This document shows, in pieces, positions 45,214 to 57,709 of a DNA stretch of 64,000 nt. The stretch spans positions 1,240,001 through 1,304,000 of the forward strand of contig BCIX01000001.1 in the NCBI GenBank assembly GCA_001600095.1, written 5' to 3'. The stretch is from Bullera alba (lineage: Eukaryota > Basidiomycota > Tremellomycetes > Tremellales > Bulleraceae). The stretch's first letter is position 1. Each line of letters begins with the position of its first letter. A model generated the notes under the pieces. That model did not search any database and was not told the origin of the DNA. It saw only the letters and a list, made by a program, of their open reading frames with translations. Made by a program: the position numbers and the translations under genes.

Positions 45214-46463
45214 TTAGACGATCTTGGTGAGAAGCTTTCCGGTGTTCTGTCCGTGGAACAGTCCCTCCCACGTCTTGGGGATATCCTCGAACTTCGTCTC
45301 TACAACTGTCTCTCCCTCGGTGTTGACGATAGTGCCGTCCTGCAACCATCCAGCCATCTCGCCGACGGCCTTGGGAAGGATAGGAATGTGATCCAGCAAG
45401 AGCATACCTGATACACAGTCAGCTTGGAGCGAGTGCTGATGGCAGTCGGTCACTCAGTACTCACCCTTGATAGTCAATCTTTGGAAGATGACGTTCGACC
45501 ATCTTGGGAGGTTGAGGTTGAACTTCGAGTTGTAGCCCGAGATAGCACCACAAACCGAGACGAAACCACCCTGCTTCATCAGACCAAGCATGTGGTTGAG
45601 GATCTCTCCGCCGACATTGTCAAAGTACATGTCGGCCCAGTCGCCCTCTGGCAACAGCTCGTCGAGCTGCTGCTTGTAATTGGGGTCCTTGTAGTCGACC
45701 GTGTGGGTGGCACCTAGGGATTTGACAAACTTGCACTTCTCGGGTCCACCGGCAATACCGATGATCTTCTTGCAACCAATGACCTTGGCAGCGAGTTGGA
45801 CAACGACCGAACCGACACCACTGAGCGGGAGTCAGCAAAGAAGACTCAATGGCGAACCGCCGTGCTCACCCAGCAGCGCCGCTGACAACGAGCGTGTGCT
45901 CCTTCTTCAGCTTCATCTCGGCGAAGACACCAGCGTAGGCGGTCAGACCGGTGATACCGAGGACACTGATGGTAATGTGTGGGGACTGTCCGGGAATGAG
46001 GCTAAAACAGGTGAGCTTATGTCTGCTGTTGGGTCTGCTGACACTTACACCTGCTTGATGGAAAGTGGCCCAGAGTCGGAGAGCACGTTGTACTCTGACC
46101 ATGTACCGCTTCCCATGACCACATCTCCCTCCTTCCACTTCTGGGACTTGGAGACCACCACCTCTCCCATGATCGTGGAGTTGACTGGAGCACCTTGCTT
46201 GTTGGGCGTGGTGTAAAGTCGGTACTGTACACTGTCAGATCATTCCATAAACCAGAGCTTGAAGCACTCACAACGCCCTCCTTCATGGCGATGAGCTGAG
46301 CGGGGTCATTGCTCAAAACGGTGGTCTTGACGATGACCTCTCCGTCTTTCAGATCGGCTGCCGAGGGAGCATCCCGAGTCTCCAACTTGAAAGTCTCGGA
46401 GTTGACGCTGTCCTTGACGGAGTTTTGCAAAATGTGAACTTTTTGCTGGCTTGGGACGGACAT
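45214..46463 (-). CDS. Medium-chain NAD(P)H-dependent reductase (zinc-independent, PTGR-like)
   Basis: About 350 residues in five or six exons, MDR superfamily. The N-terminal GroES-like part contains DGEVIVKTTVLSNDPAQL and GAPVNSTIMGEVVVSKSQKW. The cofactor fold reads LVVSGAAGSGVGSVVVQLAA, with the AAGxVGS-type nucleotide loop, then KIIGIAGGPEKC and LGATHTVDYK. DMYFDNVGGEILNHMLGLM and GRFVSVCGAISGYN-like sequence follow; the end is FHGQNTGKLLTKIV. No zinc-ligand Cys cluster is present, which fits the leukotriene/prostaglandin reductase or 2-alkenal reductase side of the family. Cytosolic. Substrate uncertain; alkenals or enones are typical. Confidence 0.87.
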
Positions 46464-47226
46464 TGTGGTGTAGTTTGATGGTGATAGATGGCTGCCAGGA
46501 CTTCCGCTAGCTGATTCTTATACCTTGGCGGAACGGGCTCTGCTCGCAGACGAACTATCGCAAAGGTGACAGTTGCGTATGTAAACTCTCCGAAAAAGAC
46601 GGAATGACGATTGCGCAACGGCCGCGGCCTTACAATTTCGGACTTGCTATGCTAATACGCACCTTCTCTCTCGTAGTACGTTCGTGGTCTCGTTTACAAA
46701 TGGACCTCGCTTGCTGTTGCATAGACTTGGGTATTAGAACGGGCGCCGTTTCGTATTTGATTAGCAACTGGTTCAATCAGGCTCGATCAGCAGGGCGCAC
46801 TGCACTCCGGTCTTTCCGGACAATATTCCACGACGGTCACATCGTGTCGACGGAGGTCGGCTGGCTGACTGATATGGTACCCAAATAGCCTCCAACACTG
46901 CATCCCCGAGCTCCGTCAGTGAGGCTACCGCGAGTAGACGGGAGTACAAGCGTTCCAGAGTGTTCCATGCGAAGACGAAGTGGAGACGAGAGGACAGCAG
47001 GGTCGATGTCCGCGTAACATCGTGGGAACACATTGTGGAACTTCGGGGAGCCCCGCACCGGCGCATGTGTTGCGGAGATCAGCGATCAACGGGACCAAAT
47101 TTTCGGGCAAGTTGCTAGGCCGTCCGTGGGCTGCAAGTCGGCTGCAAGTCAGGCAACTGATCGCAGTGCAGTCTGGGCAAGCACCGAGAAACCAGGTCCA
47201 GTCGTTAGCATCTATCACAGACCGCT
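46464..47226. promoter_or_regulatory. Divergent upstream region, reductase and POP1
   Basis: About 760 bp. No coding or repeat feature recognised. Holds both promoters by position. Confidence 0.45.
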
Positions 47227-49864
47227 ATGAGCAAGAGATATAATGCCACCGCTGGCCCAAGCTCGAGCGGCAATGCTGCAGGAAAAGGAAGAATCGTCAA
47301 AACAATCTCCCGGACGACGGACCTGTTGAAGCAAAATGAAGGATCAAGTCGGAATGGCAAAGGCAAGGAGAAGGAGATCTTGGGAGATATGCAACCTGCA
47401 ATGGCTGGTCAGTCGATTTATCACGGTCGTAGATCCTTCCCTGACTCAGATGCAGACGCAAAGAGCTTGCCCGGTGTGGTGTCGGTCGAGAAGTTTGCGA
47501 AGGTGTGTCGAGTGATTGTCTCGTGGGGATGGGACTATGCTGACGCAATCTTTAGGTCAGAGCGATGGAGATCCTGGCATTCCAGAATGCTATCAAGTCG
47601 GCAGAGTCAGTACAAGAGTTCCTTGATGGAGAAAGCAGTCTCGTTGACACTCGGTAACTGCAGACTACAAGGCAATACTCGAGTTTTTCAATCTCTCCCA
47701 AGACATCTCAGGCGACGGGCGGCATCACACAACCCGCGCAGAGTACCGGCGCGCTTGCGTTCTCGAGCTGCAGCAGAGGTGGGTCAAGGGCCACATACGA
47801 CCTGCTAACGCGCAGATTGATTCAGGCGATAATATAGCAAAGAAGCACCGCAAGAAAGCCAAGCTACGTGCGAAGGGTAACCTTAGAGGAGAGTCACGGA
47901 CTGAGCAGCTGCTCAAGCGGCAACGTGAGTCCATTCTCCTGTGCTCGATTTGTACTGATCGCTTTTCTGATCCAGAAAACAAGACATGGCTTCCGACACA
48001 CATGTACCATGCCAAGCGGTTCCATATGGTTAATATCTGGGGTCATCGATTACCGCTCACGCCAACACTCAAGTCTTTCCGGCCGGCATACAGGGCCAGT
48101 CGTCGTAAGGTACTAGCCCACGATACGAGCTACTTCGGCGTCGTTGAGATTGAAGGAGCAAAGAGCGGCATCACGGCACTGTTCAGCAGGATGCTAGGCG
48201 GGCCTTTTGCTGGATCCAAGTGAGTTATGCACTGAGATCCTCTGTGCTGACAGGACAAGGTATGATGCCGGATCAAGAGCAGTCTATACCGAGCTATACC
48301 ACTTAAACGCCTTTCCAATGGGGCTCATCGGACCCGTCACGCTGCTCTGGCATCCATCTGGCGAGAAGGCATGGCTCCGAGTCCATCCGTCCATCTACAA
48401 GGAATCATTCGACGCCATCAAGCGTGCTATGGGCGAATTCGATCATGTCTCGGATATGCAGATTCACGATCTACGAGAGGAGCTAAGCTCATTCGAGCTG
48501 GTTGGACCGGAAGGCGGACGACTACTGAAGCGGGTCTTCAAGGTCTGCCGAGATGAGCCATCGCGGAAGGTGAGTCGAGCGACATTCAGCGTTTCATCTC
48601 AAGGCTCTGATGGCTTCACAGTCTTTTGCGCTTCTAGGCGACCCCTCGGCGATCTCTGAGGGTACGGTCATGGGGTTCAAGGTGTACGACCCGAGATTAA
48701 GGTGTGTTCAAAGCTGTTCGAGTCCTTGCTGACAAGAAGTTTTCCCCCGAAGGTGCTGCGAGACGATCCGAGCGACGGTACTCCGTCAGAAGACGGTGTC
48801 GTGAGGCTCAACGCTGTATTGCCGTCAGAGGAACTGGCTCGCAGTGCGTTATGGGATGCCGATACAAGGGAGCAAGTGCTCAGGCCGAGCGTCAAGAAAT
48901 CAAGTCTTGACTCGCGGCGGCATAGCCTCTCATTACCTGGCACACGACTACGACCGACGAGCAAAGACGATCGAATCTCAATCATCGTCATCGCCTCGGC
49001 CAACACTTACACCTTGCTGTTCCCCAGAGGTTGGAGTAATGCCATTCTGCCGTCGATCGTCTACACTGGGACCTTACTCGGCGGTTTGGAGGAGAGACGA
49101 GCTCAACATCGGGAAAGCGGTCATCCTTGCTTTCCAGAGCATTACGGAAATGTCTGCAAAGCCGGGAGAGAGTATGAAGCTGCCATAGCGCAGGAGGACC
49201 AGAATCACTGGCTACGACGACCTCCTGGCAAAAGGGACGAAGAACCGAAATCTTGGACACCAGCTTGGCAAGACGTCTTTGAAACAGCCAACGCTTCGGA
49301 CGCCTCGCCATGGCTATTTCCTCCTCGACTAATGGCCTATGCCGACAAGGCGGAGAAGGCCATCAATGCATTCAGGCAGGCGCGCAAGATGGATCCGTTG
49401 CCCGAGGGCTTTTCGCGCAATGCTCTAGTCCAGGTGGTCATCCGAGTGGAGGATAGAGGCTCGCCTGGGTTGATGGCTGAGGTATACGCGCTTCGGGTGG
49501 GGGAGAGATCAGATTGGGTTGAAGCCTTGAACTCGGACAATCAGTTTGGTAGGGCTCATGACGAGTATAGCGAGCTACAAAAGGTGAGTTGGCAAATGAA
49601 CGATACCTGGGGCATTGACCCAAGCTGACGACGACAAAGCTGGGAGAACAGCAGCCTGATCCCGCCGCACTGGTCGGATATGCTACGACAGGCAATTTCT
49701 CCATGGCCCGCGGGCGCGGACACGCCCTCGCGACTGTCACTCTGACTGCGTGGAACGAGTTGAGGACTTTGGCCCGAGAAGCTGGGGACGAGGGGAGATT
49801 GTTGGTCAAAGTCCGGAACAGGTCTGGCAGAATCAGTAGACTTGCATCTTTGCATGCGGTGTGA
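47227..49864 (+). CDS. POP1: RNase P / RNase MRP subunit POP1
   Basis: Largest protein of the tRNA 5'-processing ribonuclease RNase P and of RNase MRP. About eight exons, near 800 residues. The N-terminal signature is complete: LPRHLRRRAASHNPRRVPARL, KKHRKKAKLRAKG, then THMYHAKRFHMVNIWGHRLPL and FRPAYRASRRKVLAHDTSYF. The POPLD domain follows (YTLLFPRGWSNAILPSIVYTG, PPRLMAY) and the C-terminal end reads VGYATTGNFSMARGRGHALAT. A short exon after KFAK (47557-47604) reads VRAMEILAFQNAIKSAE. The gene converges with GH92, 46 bp between stop codons. Confidence 0.96.
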
Positions 49865-49910
49865 GAGGTCATGTAGTTGTATTATATTTCATTTGCATTG
49901 ACTGGTGTAG

Positions 49911-52900
49911 CTACGATCCCCAGGATTGAGGTGTGTCTGCCATTTCGAACACGATCCCCGCGCCGTCTTTGATCTGATCGTGAGAGATCTCGATCCCGGA
50001 GAGTGGCTTTCCGTCTATCGTTATGCTTTTGATATACTTCTTACCTTGACTTGCACCTTGGGCGGTGATAGTCAAGGGTTTTCTTGCATTTGGTAAGTCG
50101 AGGACGATCTTGTCGAAGAATGGGGCGCCAATGATATACGTGGCTGAAGCGGGGTCCACTGGGCACTTGTCAGCTTGCGTTGTGAACCTCGGCGACTTGG
50201 ACATACCGGGATAAAAGCCCATAGCTGAGAAGAGGTACCAAGCGCTCATCTGGCCACAGTCTTCGTTCTGCCACAGAGATTGTCAGATTGCTACAATCCG
50301 TAATCGCTGTCACTCACACCAGATAACCCGTCAGCCGTGTGGTTGTAGTCATCTCGGCCAATCTGTCGGATCCTTTCCTGCGACTTGGCAGCTGCTCCCG
50401 CAAATGAGTACAGATATGGCTGGGGTATGTCAGCGGGAGATTGCAAGCGTGACGCTTACTATATGATGAGACGGCTCGTTTGTGTGTAGATTGTGATCAC
50501 CGTCAAAGTGTCTATCCAAGAAATCGATAAACTTGGCTTTTCCACCCATGAGCTGGATCAGACCGGGCACGTCGTGCTAAGGCGTAGTCAGCCTTGGCCT
50601 AAGCATGCCATACTGAAAGAATCACGCACCATCACGCTGAGGGAGTAGGCCCAATGGTCACCTTCGGTCCAGCCTTCGTCCTCTCCCGCCCAGCTACCGT
50701 TCGAGCTTCTTGCTTCCATGAACCCGGTTTCCTGATTCCATATGTTCTTGTAAGATGCCGCTCGAGCTCTGAGGAAAGCAGCTTCCTCGCTCGCTCCAAC
50801 GTGTTCAGCAACAATCGATGCGGCCCAGTCGTCATCTGCGAAAGGTCAACACCGGCACTGAAAGCTTGATCTCCACTCACAAGCGTAGTCTAGAGTTCGA
50901 CTTCCGGACTCCGTGTGTAGATCGTTCGCGACATAGCCCAGCTTGGAGTACTCTGTCAAGCCGGCCCGAACCTCCTGAGGGGTATGCTCTTCACGATCGC
51001 CAAATCTGTCTCTCGTTAGCTTTCAATACGGCAAACCTAGACTAGACTTACTGCAGCTCTGTATCCTTGTCTGGAGGGGTATAAGCGTTCTTCTTTACCG
51101 CCTCCCAAGCGGACAACCAATCGACCCCTTGAACCCCCGCTTTGATCGCTTGAGCGATAATGCTGTCACTATGCGTGCCGACCATGATGTTGGTCTCGAC
51201 AAGGTTTTTCCACATCGGCAGCCATCCGCCCTCTCGATAGTCCTGGAGCATGCTGTTGATCTGGCCGGGAACTCTCTCCGGAGCGTTCAATATCAACCAG
51301 GCCGTTTCCGCGCGGTAAGTGTCCCAAATGCTGTAGCCGGAATAGCTCTCCCCAGACACTACTTTGTCCAAATATCCCGAGTAGTAGGCTGGCCCATTCG
51401 GCGTCGACTCGTGGATCTCGTAGGGGTACACAAGAGTGTGGGCAAAAGACGAGTACAGGACTGTCTTGTTGTGGTCGGTCGCGCCTGTCACGCTTAGAGT
51501 GTCGAGTTTGTCCTTCCAGCTTTGGCGACTGGATCTTGAGGTGTCGATGAACGACTGACCGTCGGGAATCTCGAGGTCTATATTTCTGAGACCACAATCA
51601 GCACTTTTGCGCGAGCAGTTGTTGCGCCCCGATTGCGCCCTGCTCACCTTCGAGCCTGTTCAATGCTGATGAAGCTGACACCGATCCTCGCCTCCACTGC
51701 CCTGATACCGCTCGGAAAGGTTACATAGCCGGCCAGTACCTCGCCTTCGCCGGACGTAGCTCCTGGTCGATCGCTGTCTCTCGTTGAGACACCTGTCGAG
51801 TCGAAGGTATGGGAGAACCGAGCGACAAAATAACCTTTGAACGATTTTGCCGGTAAGTCATCGCCTACGAGAATACGGCTGAGGGACATCAGCTCATCTC
51901 CTTCAACACTCTCAGACGACCTACTCCTGCCTCTCGTCGTTCCACCCGTACACCTCCTTCCGGTCCAAATCTATCGTTATACTGCCCAGCGGATACGTAA
52001 CGTTGCTTGGGTCTCGAGATTCGGTATTGTCCGCGCTCAAGAGGACACTCTCGCGACTTGCCTGGACGACAAAGTACGGCTTCGCTACGTTTGTCGCATC
52101 GAAAGTGTATCTCAGATGTCCTACCCGAGATGCTAGGATGGTTAGCGCCGTTCCAGACTATGTTTACTCACTTGCTGTCATTTCGGCCTCAATCTTGCCT
52201 TCTGACCCGGCGTCAAGGACGTTGCGGTAATAGTTTGCACTTGCATATTCGTCCGCCTTGTCAAAAGGTAGACCTCTGTCCTCAAACTTGGTCTTGACAG
52301 TCCCCAATCCTGCTGAGATCTGCGCAGGTCCAGATTCACCTAACGACGCAACGTGAGCTGATCCCACAAGAAAGCTTCGCTTAGCTCACCCATCCAGATG
52401 GCAGGTTGGTGAGTGCCTATGAAGCCATGAAGCACCGTGTCTGTCTGGTTGTAAGGGCACATGGAGACGTAGTTCTGTCTCGTCTGAGGACTCCATCTGG
52501 TCATGCCAAAGGGTGGTGCGACAGCAGGGATCATCCCTCCGCTCAAGTTGGGTTCAGGTCTACCACATGTCAGTGGTCTATCCTTCGATCGTTTCTGCTT
52601 CATCTCACCCCCCATTGCCCAAATTAACGTTCACCCAGTGTAGCGCTTCGCTTGCTGGGTCTAGAAAGGCCGGTTTGGCGGTAGTCCGTCTGCCATCACC
52701 GAAATCACCATGTCCTTCGACCTCTCCCTGCGTTGTTTGAAAAGGCTTCTCCGCCCCGACATCCCATTTTGTTGCAGGTCCACGATCTTCACTTGCTGAG
52801 GTACTGCTAATCTGTCCTCTCCTTGTGAGGATGGTGTAGATGGCGCCCAGAACGAGAGCTCCTGCTATCAGATATCGAAGTGGCTCTGCTTTCCGCCGAG

Positions 52901-52988
52901 GTCTCCGTGGTCCCGCCGAGCTTGAATGCAAGGTCGTATCCTCCTTCTTCTTTTTCGGCTGACTGCGACGACGAACATTGGGAGGCAT
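49911..52988 (-). CDS. GH92 alpha-1,2-mannosidase, membrane-anchored
   Basis: Calcium-dependent exo-mannosidase family found in bacteria and fungi. About nine exons, near 850 residues. The start MPPNVRRRSQPKKKKED is followed by one hydrophobic stretch, YLIAGALVLGAIYTIL, a signal anchor that would place the enzyme on the lumenal or outer side. The catalytic part shows GGMIPAVAPPFGMTRWSP, LHGFIGTHQPAIWMGE, SGYSGYSIWDTYRAETAW-like sequence, and near the end SAWYLFSAMGFYPG and ATYIIGAPFFDKI, the family C-terminal signature. The ATG at 52988 was chosen because longer extensions have no counterpart. Neighbour DPP V is also secretory. Confidence 0.92.
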
Positions 52989-53252
52989 ATCTCTAGACCC
53001 AAGTACGGGTGGGGTAAGAGCAAGGAAAGAAAGTCCAATGTGGAAATGCGTCGTCTTTGCGCAGGACCGGGCAGGGGTTGGCGCGATGTGGGCGACCTCC
53101 ACTTCGATACTGGGTTTCACACTGGTGACCTGTGGTGACTAACGACTAAGTCTTATCCTGATCCTTCCTGATCCCTATCCTGGTGCCATGGCTACTGGCC
53201 TCTTTGGTTCAATGCATTTGTATGGTATGAGACTGTTTACAGCCGATCTGCT

Positions 53253-55759
53253 TCACTCCTTCTGTATTACCAGCCTACTTTCCGTCTCCACCACATTCTC
53301 CTTCCCCACCCACTCATGCAGCCACCTGAAAACCTCGTGCTGCGGTCCGTTAGTTCCGACCGGCTCCCCCAGATGATCGAACTCACATGCCACTTTATTG
53401 AGTTTTGGGGTTTCAACACCCAGTGATTCTCATCGGGGAAGTACAGGAATCGACTTGGGACTCCTTGCCTGATAGGATATCAGTCACTGCCATTCGAAGC
53501 CATCGAGGATGTACTTACACTTGCAAAGCTGTGAAAGCGGCTAAGGACGATCAGGTCAGTCCACACGTGTACTCCGTTCATAAGTGGTGAGTGCTTACCA
53601 ATTCCTTCGCCATCCACCAACCGGAAGTCTGACCGGTGTCAGTCAATCCGCAGATTGTGTCTGTGATGTGCCAAACTCACCTTTACCACTATGGATGACC
53701 AGCTCGGGGGTCTTCCACTCGCTGACATGGTTCATCGGGTTCCACTTTTCATATGTCAATCGAGACTCTGTGGGATCTCCCCCGAATTCACTGCGGTCTA
53801 CGTCAGCCCTAGCCGTATCAGAAGATCAGAAGCGACATACCGCCCTGCGAACCACAGCTCCTCGGTGGTGTAGAACCCATTGATAGTGTTGAAGATACCG
53901 TCGTGGCAAACGATAGCCTTGAAACCAAATTGATCGTTGTGGCCTTGGATCCAGTTCGCCATGTAACCTCCATACGAAGCGCCCAGCATAGCCGTCCTCT
54001 CCGGGTCGATCTCGGGGTACTGCTCCAAAACGAGGTGGTAACCCGCTAGGAGATCCTTGAATGGTGCGCCTCCCCAGTTTAGCCCGATCTTGTCGCAAAA
54101 CTCCTGTCCGTACCCCGTAGACCCGGTAGGGTTGATGGCAACAACAAAGTATCCCTGAGATGCGAAGAGAGCTGGGTTCCACCGAGTAGACCAGTTGTCC
54201 TCCCAAGAGCCCTGTGGTCCACCATGGACCAAGAACGCCAAGGGCCATTTCTTCTTGTCGCCTTCTTTCCAACCCCTAGGCTTGATAGCCCAGCCCATGA
54301 CATCCCACTCGTCCGCTCCCTTGAACCAGAACTCCTCACCGGTCTGTTCGTCCAGTCGACCATCAAGGTGTTTCTCGGACCAGTTGGTGATCTTCTCGAG
54401 CGATTTGTGAGGGAGTTTATCGTTGTCTTTGAGCTCGTCGGATAGAGTCAGGATGTACGCGTCCTGAGGGGAAGTGAAGGAAGACTTGGAGATGAGCAGA
54501 GTGTTTTTGCTCAAAGGCTGAATGGACGATGTGGACCCGTTAAAGTCGAGAGGAGTCGGAAGGTGGTTTGGATGAGTGAGATGGTAAGGGAGGATTCGAC
54601 CGTGATGTTCCGCTGTGAAGTACAGTGAGTCAGAATCGAGTGCCCAAGTCAAGCTACTCGGGCTTCTATCCCATTTCTCGGTCCAGGTCACCGTCTTGCC
54701 GGACTTCACGTCATACACCTTGACCACATTTCGATCCGCTTCATAGCCGTCTTCCGCCATCTCGAGCCAAGCCAGCTTTTTTCCATCGGGTGAGAAAACG
54801 ACAGAGCTGATGGCGCCGTGGTGATGAGGTGTGATGTGTTTGGGCGACGAGCGAGAAGTTGTGGACATGAGGTAAATGTCTAATCGAGTGTGTCTCGCCA
54901 CGTCCAAATGAGGCGCTTTGACGGAGAAAGCGATGTGGGACGACGATACGGACACTGAGCCCATTGGGTCCATCTGGGAGTAGAGGCCGGTGTCGTTGAG
55001 GATGTTTCTGAACTCTGGTTGGCTATTGATGTCGTACTTGTCGCCAGACTTGGCGAGCTTGACGGTGCCTACTGTATAGGCTTTACCGGGAGTCCTCCAT
55101 GTGTCCCAGTGCCTACTGTTAGCTCCCCCCTTGCATATGCAGCTCACCTGAGGAACAGCTCGTCGAACACGACTCCTGTCGTACCCCTGCCTTCATAAGA
55201 TTCGTCCCACTTATGTACATTGTCGAAACTTCCGTCCCCCCAAACCTGTCCGGAGAAGGCAAGGATTCCGCTATCCGCGTTGTAGGTGATTCCATCTGGG
55301 TTGATTCCCTTGGGGAAGTTCAGGATGACCTTGGATTCCGACAGTGTCACACTGTCACCCTTTGAGTTGACTGGCAGGGCGTAGAGCTCGGTGCCATTCA
55401 GATACGCCAGTGTTGCGTCACCTAGCCAGAGAAAGCTCCCTGCAGCCCCTGGTGCCGAATCGAATAGATGTCGCGTTTGGGTTTTGCCCGACGATGCTAG
55501 CTTGAGCAGATATACAGATCGCGTCATTCTATGAGTCCATTGAGTGAGCTTCGCCCTGAACTGCCGACGAGGGTACACCTTACTTGTCCGCTTCCGGGTC
55601 CCATCGGTCTACAGCGGAGACCGCGTAAGTTCCATTGGGATTGGCATGGGCTGGTTGAGGTCGAGGTGCAGAGACCAGGTCCTCGTGAGAGAACACTTCC
55701 GTGTCTGCTGTCACTAGCAGCGCACTGAGTGTGCCCGCAAGCGCGTATGCGAGTCTCAT
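53253..55759 (-). CDS. Dipeptidyl peptidase V, secreted S9 family serine peptidase
   Basis: About 720 residues in eight or nine exons. The N-terminus [20 protein letters not shown] is a signal peptide. A beta-propeller follows ([37 protein letters not shown]), then the hydrolase: [16 protein letters not shown] (oxyanion loop), [12 protein letters not shown], the nucleophile [11 protein letters not shown], the acid in [12 protein letters not shown] and the His in [12 protein letters not shown]. Several Asn-x-Ser/Thr sites fit a secreted glycoprotein. The family clips dipeptides from protein N-termini outside the cell. Stop at 53253 after the short end [11 protein letters not shown]. Confidence 0.94.
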
Positions 55760-56121
55760 GCTGCTCAACCGTGCGTATGTGTGACCTCCGATAGAGCAGC
55801 ACTGTTGGCGAAGAGGCTGTTGAGCAACTGTTGAGAGGCTGCGATTGAGCGAGTGGGCGATCTGACCGTCTGCATGGGTGTGTGTTTCAGCGTGATACGG
55901 CCATCTCCGAAGACCCACGTGGGGGTTCGTCACGTGTTGTCCACGTGGTCTTCGTGTCTGTGCGATGTCTCGTCCTCGTCGGTGAGCCGGTGACTCGCTC
56001 AGTTCTGCTGCAATGTTCTGTCACTCTCTGGGCTCTCTGGGCACGGTACATGAACAATACATGACTGGAAGCAAGTAACAGGGAGGCTGAGAGCACTGAA
56101 AATCCATCATCCTATCCACTC
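55760..56121. promoter_or_regulatory. Upstream region of the dipeptidyl peptidase gene
   Basis: About 360 bp with CACGTG-type palindromes at 55916-55946 (CCACGTG, TCACGTG and CCACGTG), the E-box core bound by bHLH regulators. Three copies within 35 bp is notable; function is inferred. Confidence 0.5.
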
Positions 56122-57469
56122 CTACAGCAATGGCTTTACCTCGTCTGCCTCCGCATCGACCAACAAGCTCGGATCCATAATATCACGCAGCTCGGCGAAG
56201 TCTCTCGCGAGGTCACGGCACTTCTTCTGGAGGGATGTCTCGGGAAATGAGTGGGTGTCTTGCACTGTGTGATCGAAGCCTTCGCTCTTCAAGCCGGGTA
56301 TGGGCAACGGCGGGACCGCAGCTGTGATGGAAGTACGAGTTGAGGAAGAAACTGGTTTTACCGGATGTCCAGCCGGAGGATCTTGAGTGATGACGTGAGC
56401 TGGACCGATGTCGGGACTTGGATGATTCGCTTGATGCGATACTGTGGGCGTACGGCCGTCAGGGAGTGGTGACGCGGTGTCGATCGCTGAGGGTATTTGC
56501 GAAGATGAATCGGGGTGAGTTGACTGATTGGGTGGAGGGTGCTGTGCTTCTCGTTCTCGGGTGATGCGCTTGATCTCTGCGATTGCTGAAGCGTAGCCGG
56601 CTGGGGGCTCAGGCACACCCCTTCGGTTTCGCGAGGCAAAGGCCAGAGTGATCCTGCTGTCTGCTCAAATCAGCTCACATCCAGTTGATCCGAACAGCTT
56701 ATTAGCTTGCTCACCGCTCACGAAGCCATGTACTGACATGTTCCTTAGCTTAACATACATGGCAAATCGATATCAAGCCCGGAATCGACTCACGTAGACC
56801 TGCTACGCGATCCGCTTCTGCCTGATCCCTCACGACAACCTGTGCTCGCAGCCCAACGTCTTTGATCCTAGGTGGTCCAATGGTGCAGGCTTGAATGGAC
56901 TTCATTACTTCCACGAGGTTGACGGCGCTGACGTCGACAAAGAACACCTTGGCCACGGGGGCCTTGGGCGGCGGGTCTTGAGGTGTAGGCTGGGAGTGGA
57001 CCTGAGGATGGTTGTCGAGAGGTGTGTGCCGCCTGTACGGGTGTGTGGCTCGTTGATGATGACCGTGCTCTGCATAGGTACGGACGGGCTGAGTGGAGGG
57101 TCAATAAGGCCAGATGATGTGAGAGCGCGCACACTACATAAGAGGGCTCACCCTGGCAGGTATCACTTCTTGAGGAGGGTAGTACCCCGATGGCGTTTGA
57201 CTCGGATCCCACAATCGCGGATCATACCTTGGCTGTGGTACACAGTAGATCTTAGCCAAGATTAACTGCGATGGAGATGGAACACTCACTCGAGTAGTTT
57301 GATACACCTGGGTAGGGTAGTACTGTAACGCGTGTGCGCGCTCTGCGCAAAGCCTCGCGATCTCCATCTGAGACCTCGCGATCTCCATCTCAGACCACAT
57401 CAAATAACCCTGCAGCGCGCCCATGACAGGGGTTTGGATCTCGTTCGCGTTGTACCACAAGGAATCCAT
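56122..57469 (-). CDS. Unrecognised protein with a small globular domain and disordered tail
   Basis: About 390 residues in four or five exons; no family recognised. The N-terminus MDSLWYNANEIQTPVMGALQGY leads into a 7-residue in-frame duplication (EMEIARS / QMEIARL). The middle reads KAPVAKVFFVDVSAVNLVEVM, then IGPPRIKDVGLRAQVVV and DQAEADRVAG, which looks like a compact alpha/beta fold similar in size to an RNA-recognition motif, but without RNP motifs. The rest is Pro/Ser/Thr-rich, ending with a short helical segment (LARDFAELRDIMDP) and acidic tail. Exon boundaries are approximate. Confidence 0.55.
57353..57394. repeat. 21-bp tandem duplication inside a coding exon
   Basis: Copies 57353-57373 and 57374-57394 differ at one base. 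The duplication keeps the reading frame and repeats seven residues of the unrecognised protein. Confidence 0.9.
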
Positions 57470-57709
57470 GTGTTGAGCTGGATCGGGTTACAGAGAAGTG
57501 AGTTGCGAAGAGGAGACAGGTTGTGATTGAGAAAGAAGGATTGGGTGACGCTTTGACCGTCGCGAAAGATGAAACACTAGTCTGCCTCCAACCAGTTAAG
57601 GCTACAGTTCCGGCAGGCAAGTGTCACCTCGTCCCGTGGGCATCTCACTCCCAGACTGCATACATATAGCAGGGGCGGTGAACGTCTATACTGATATTGC
57701 TCCTCCACT

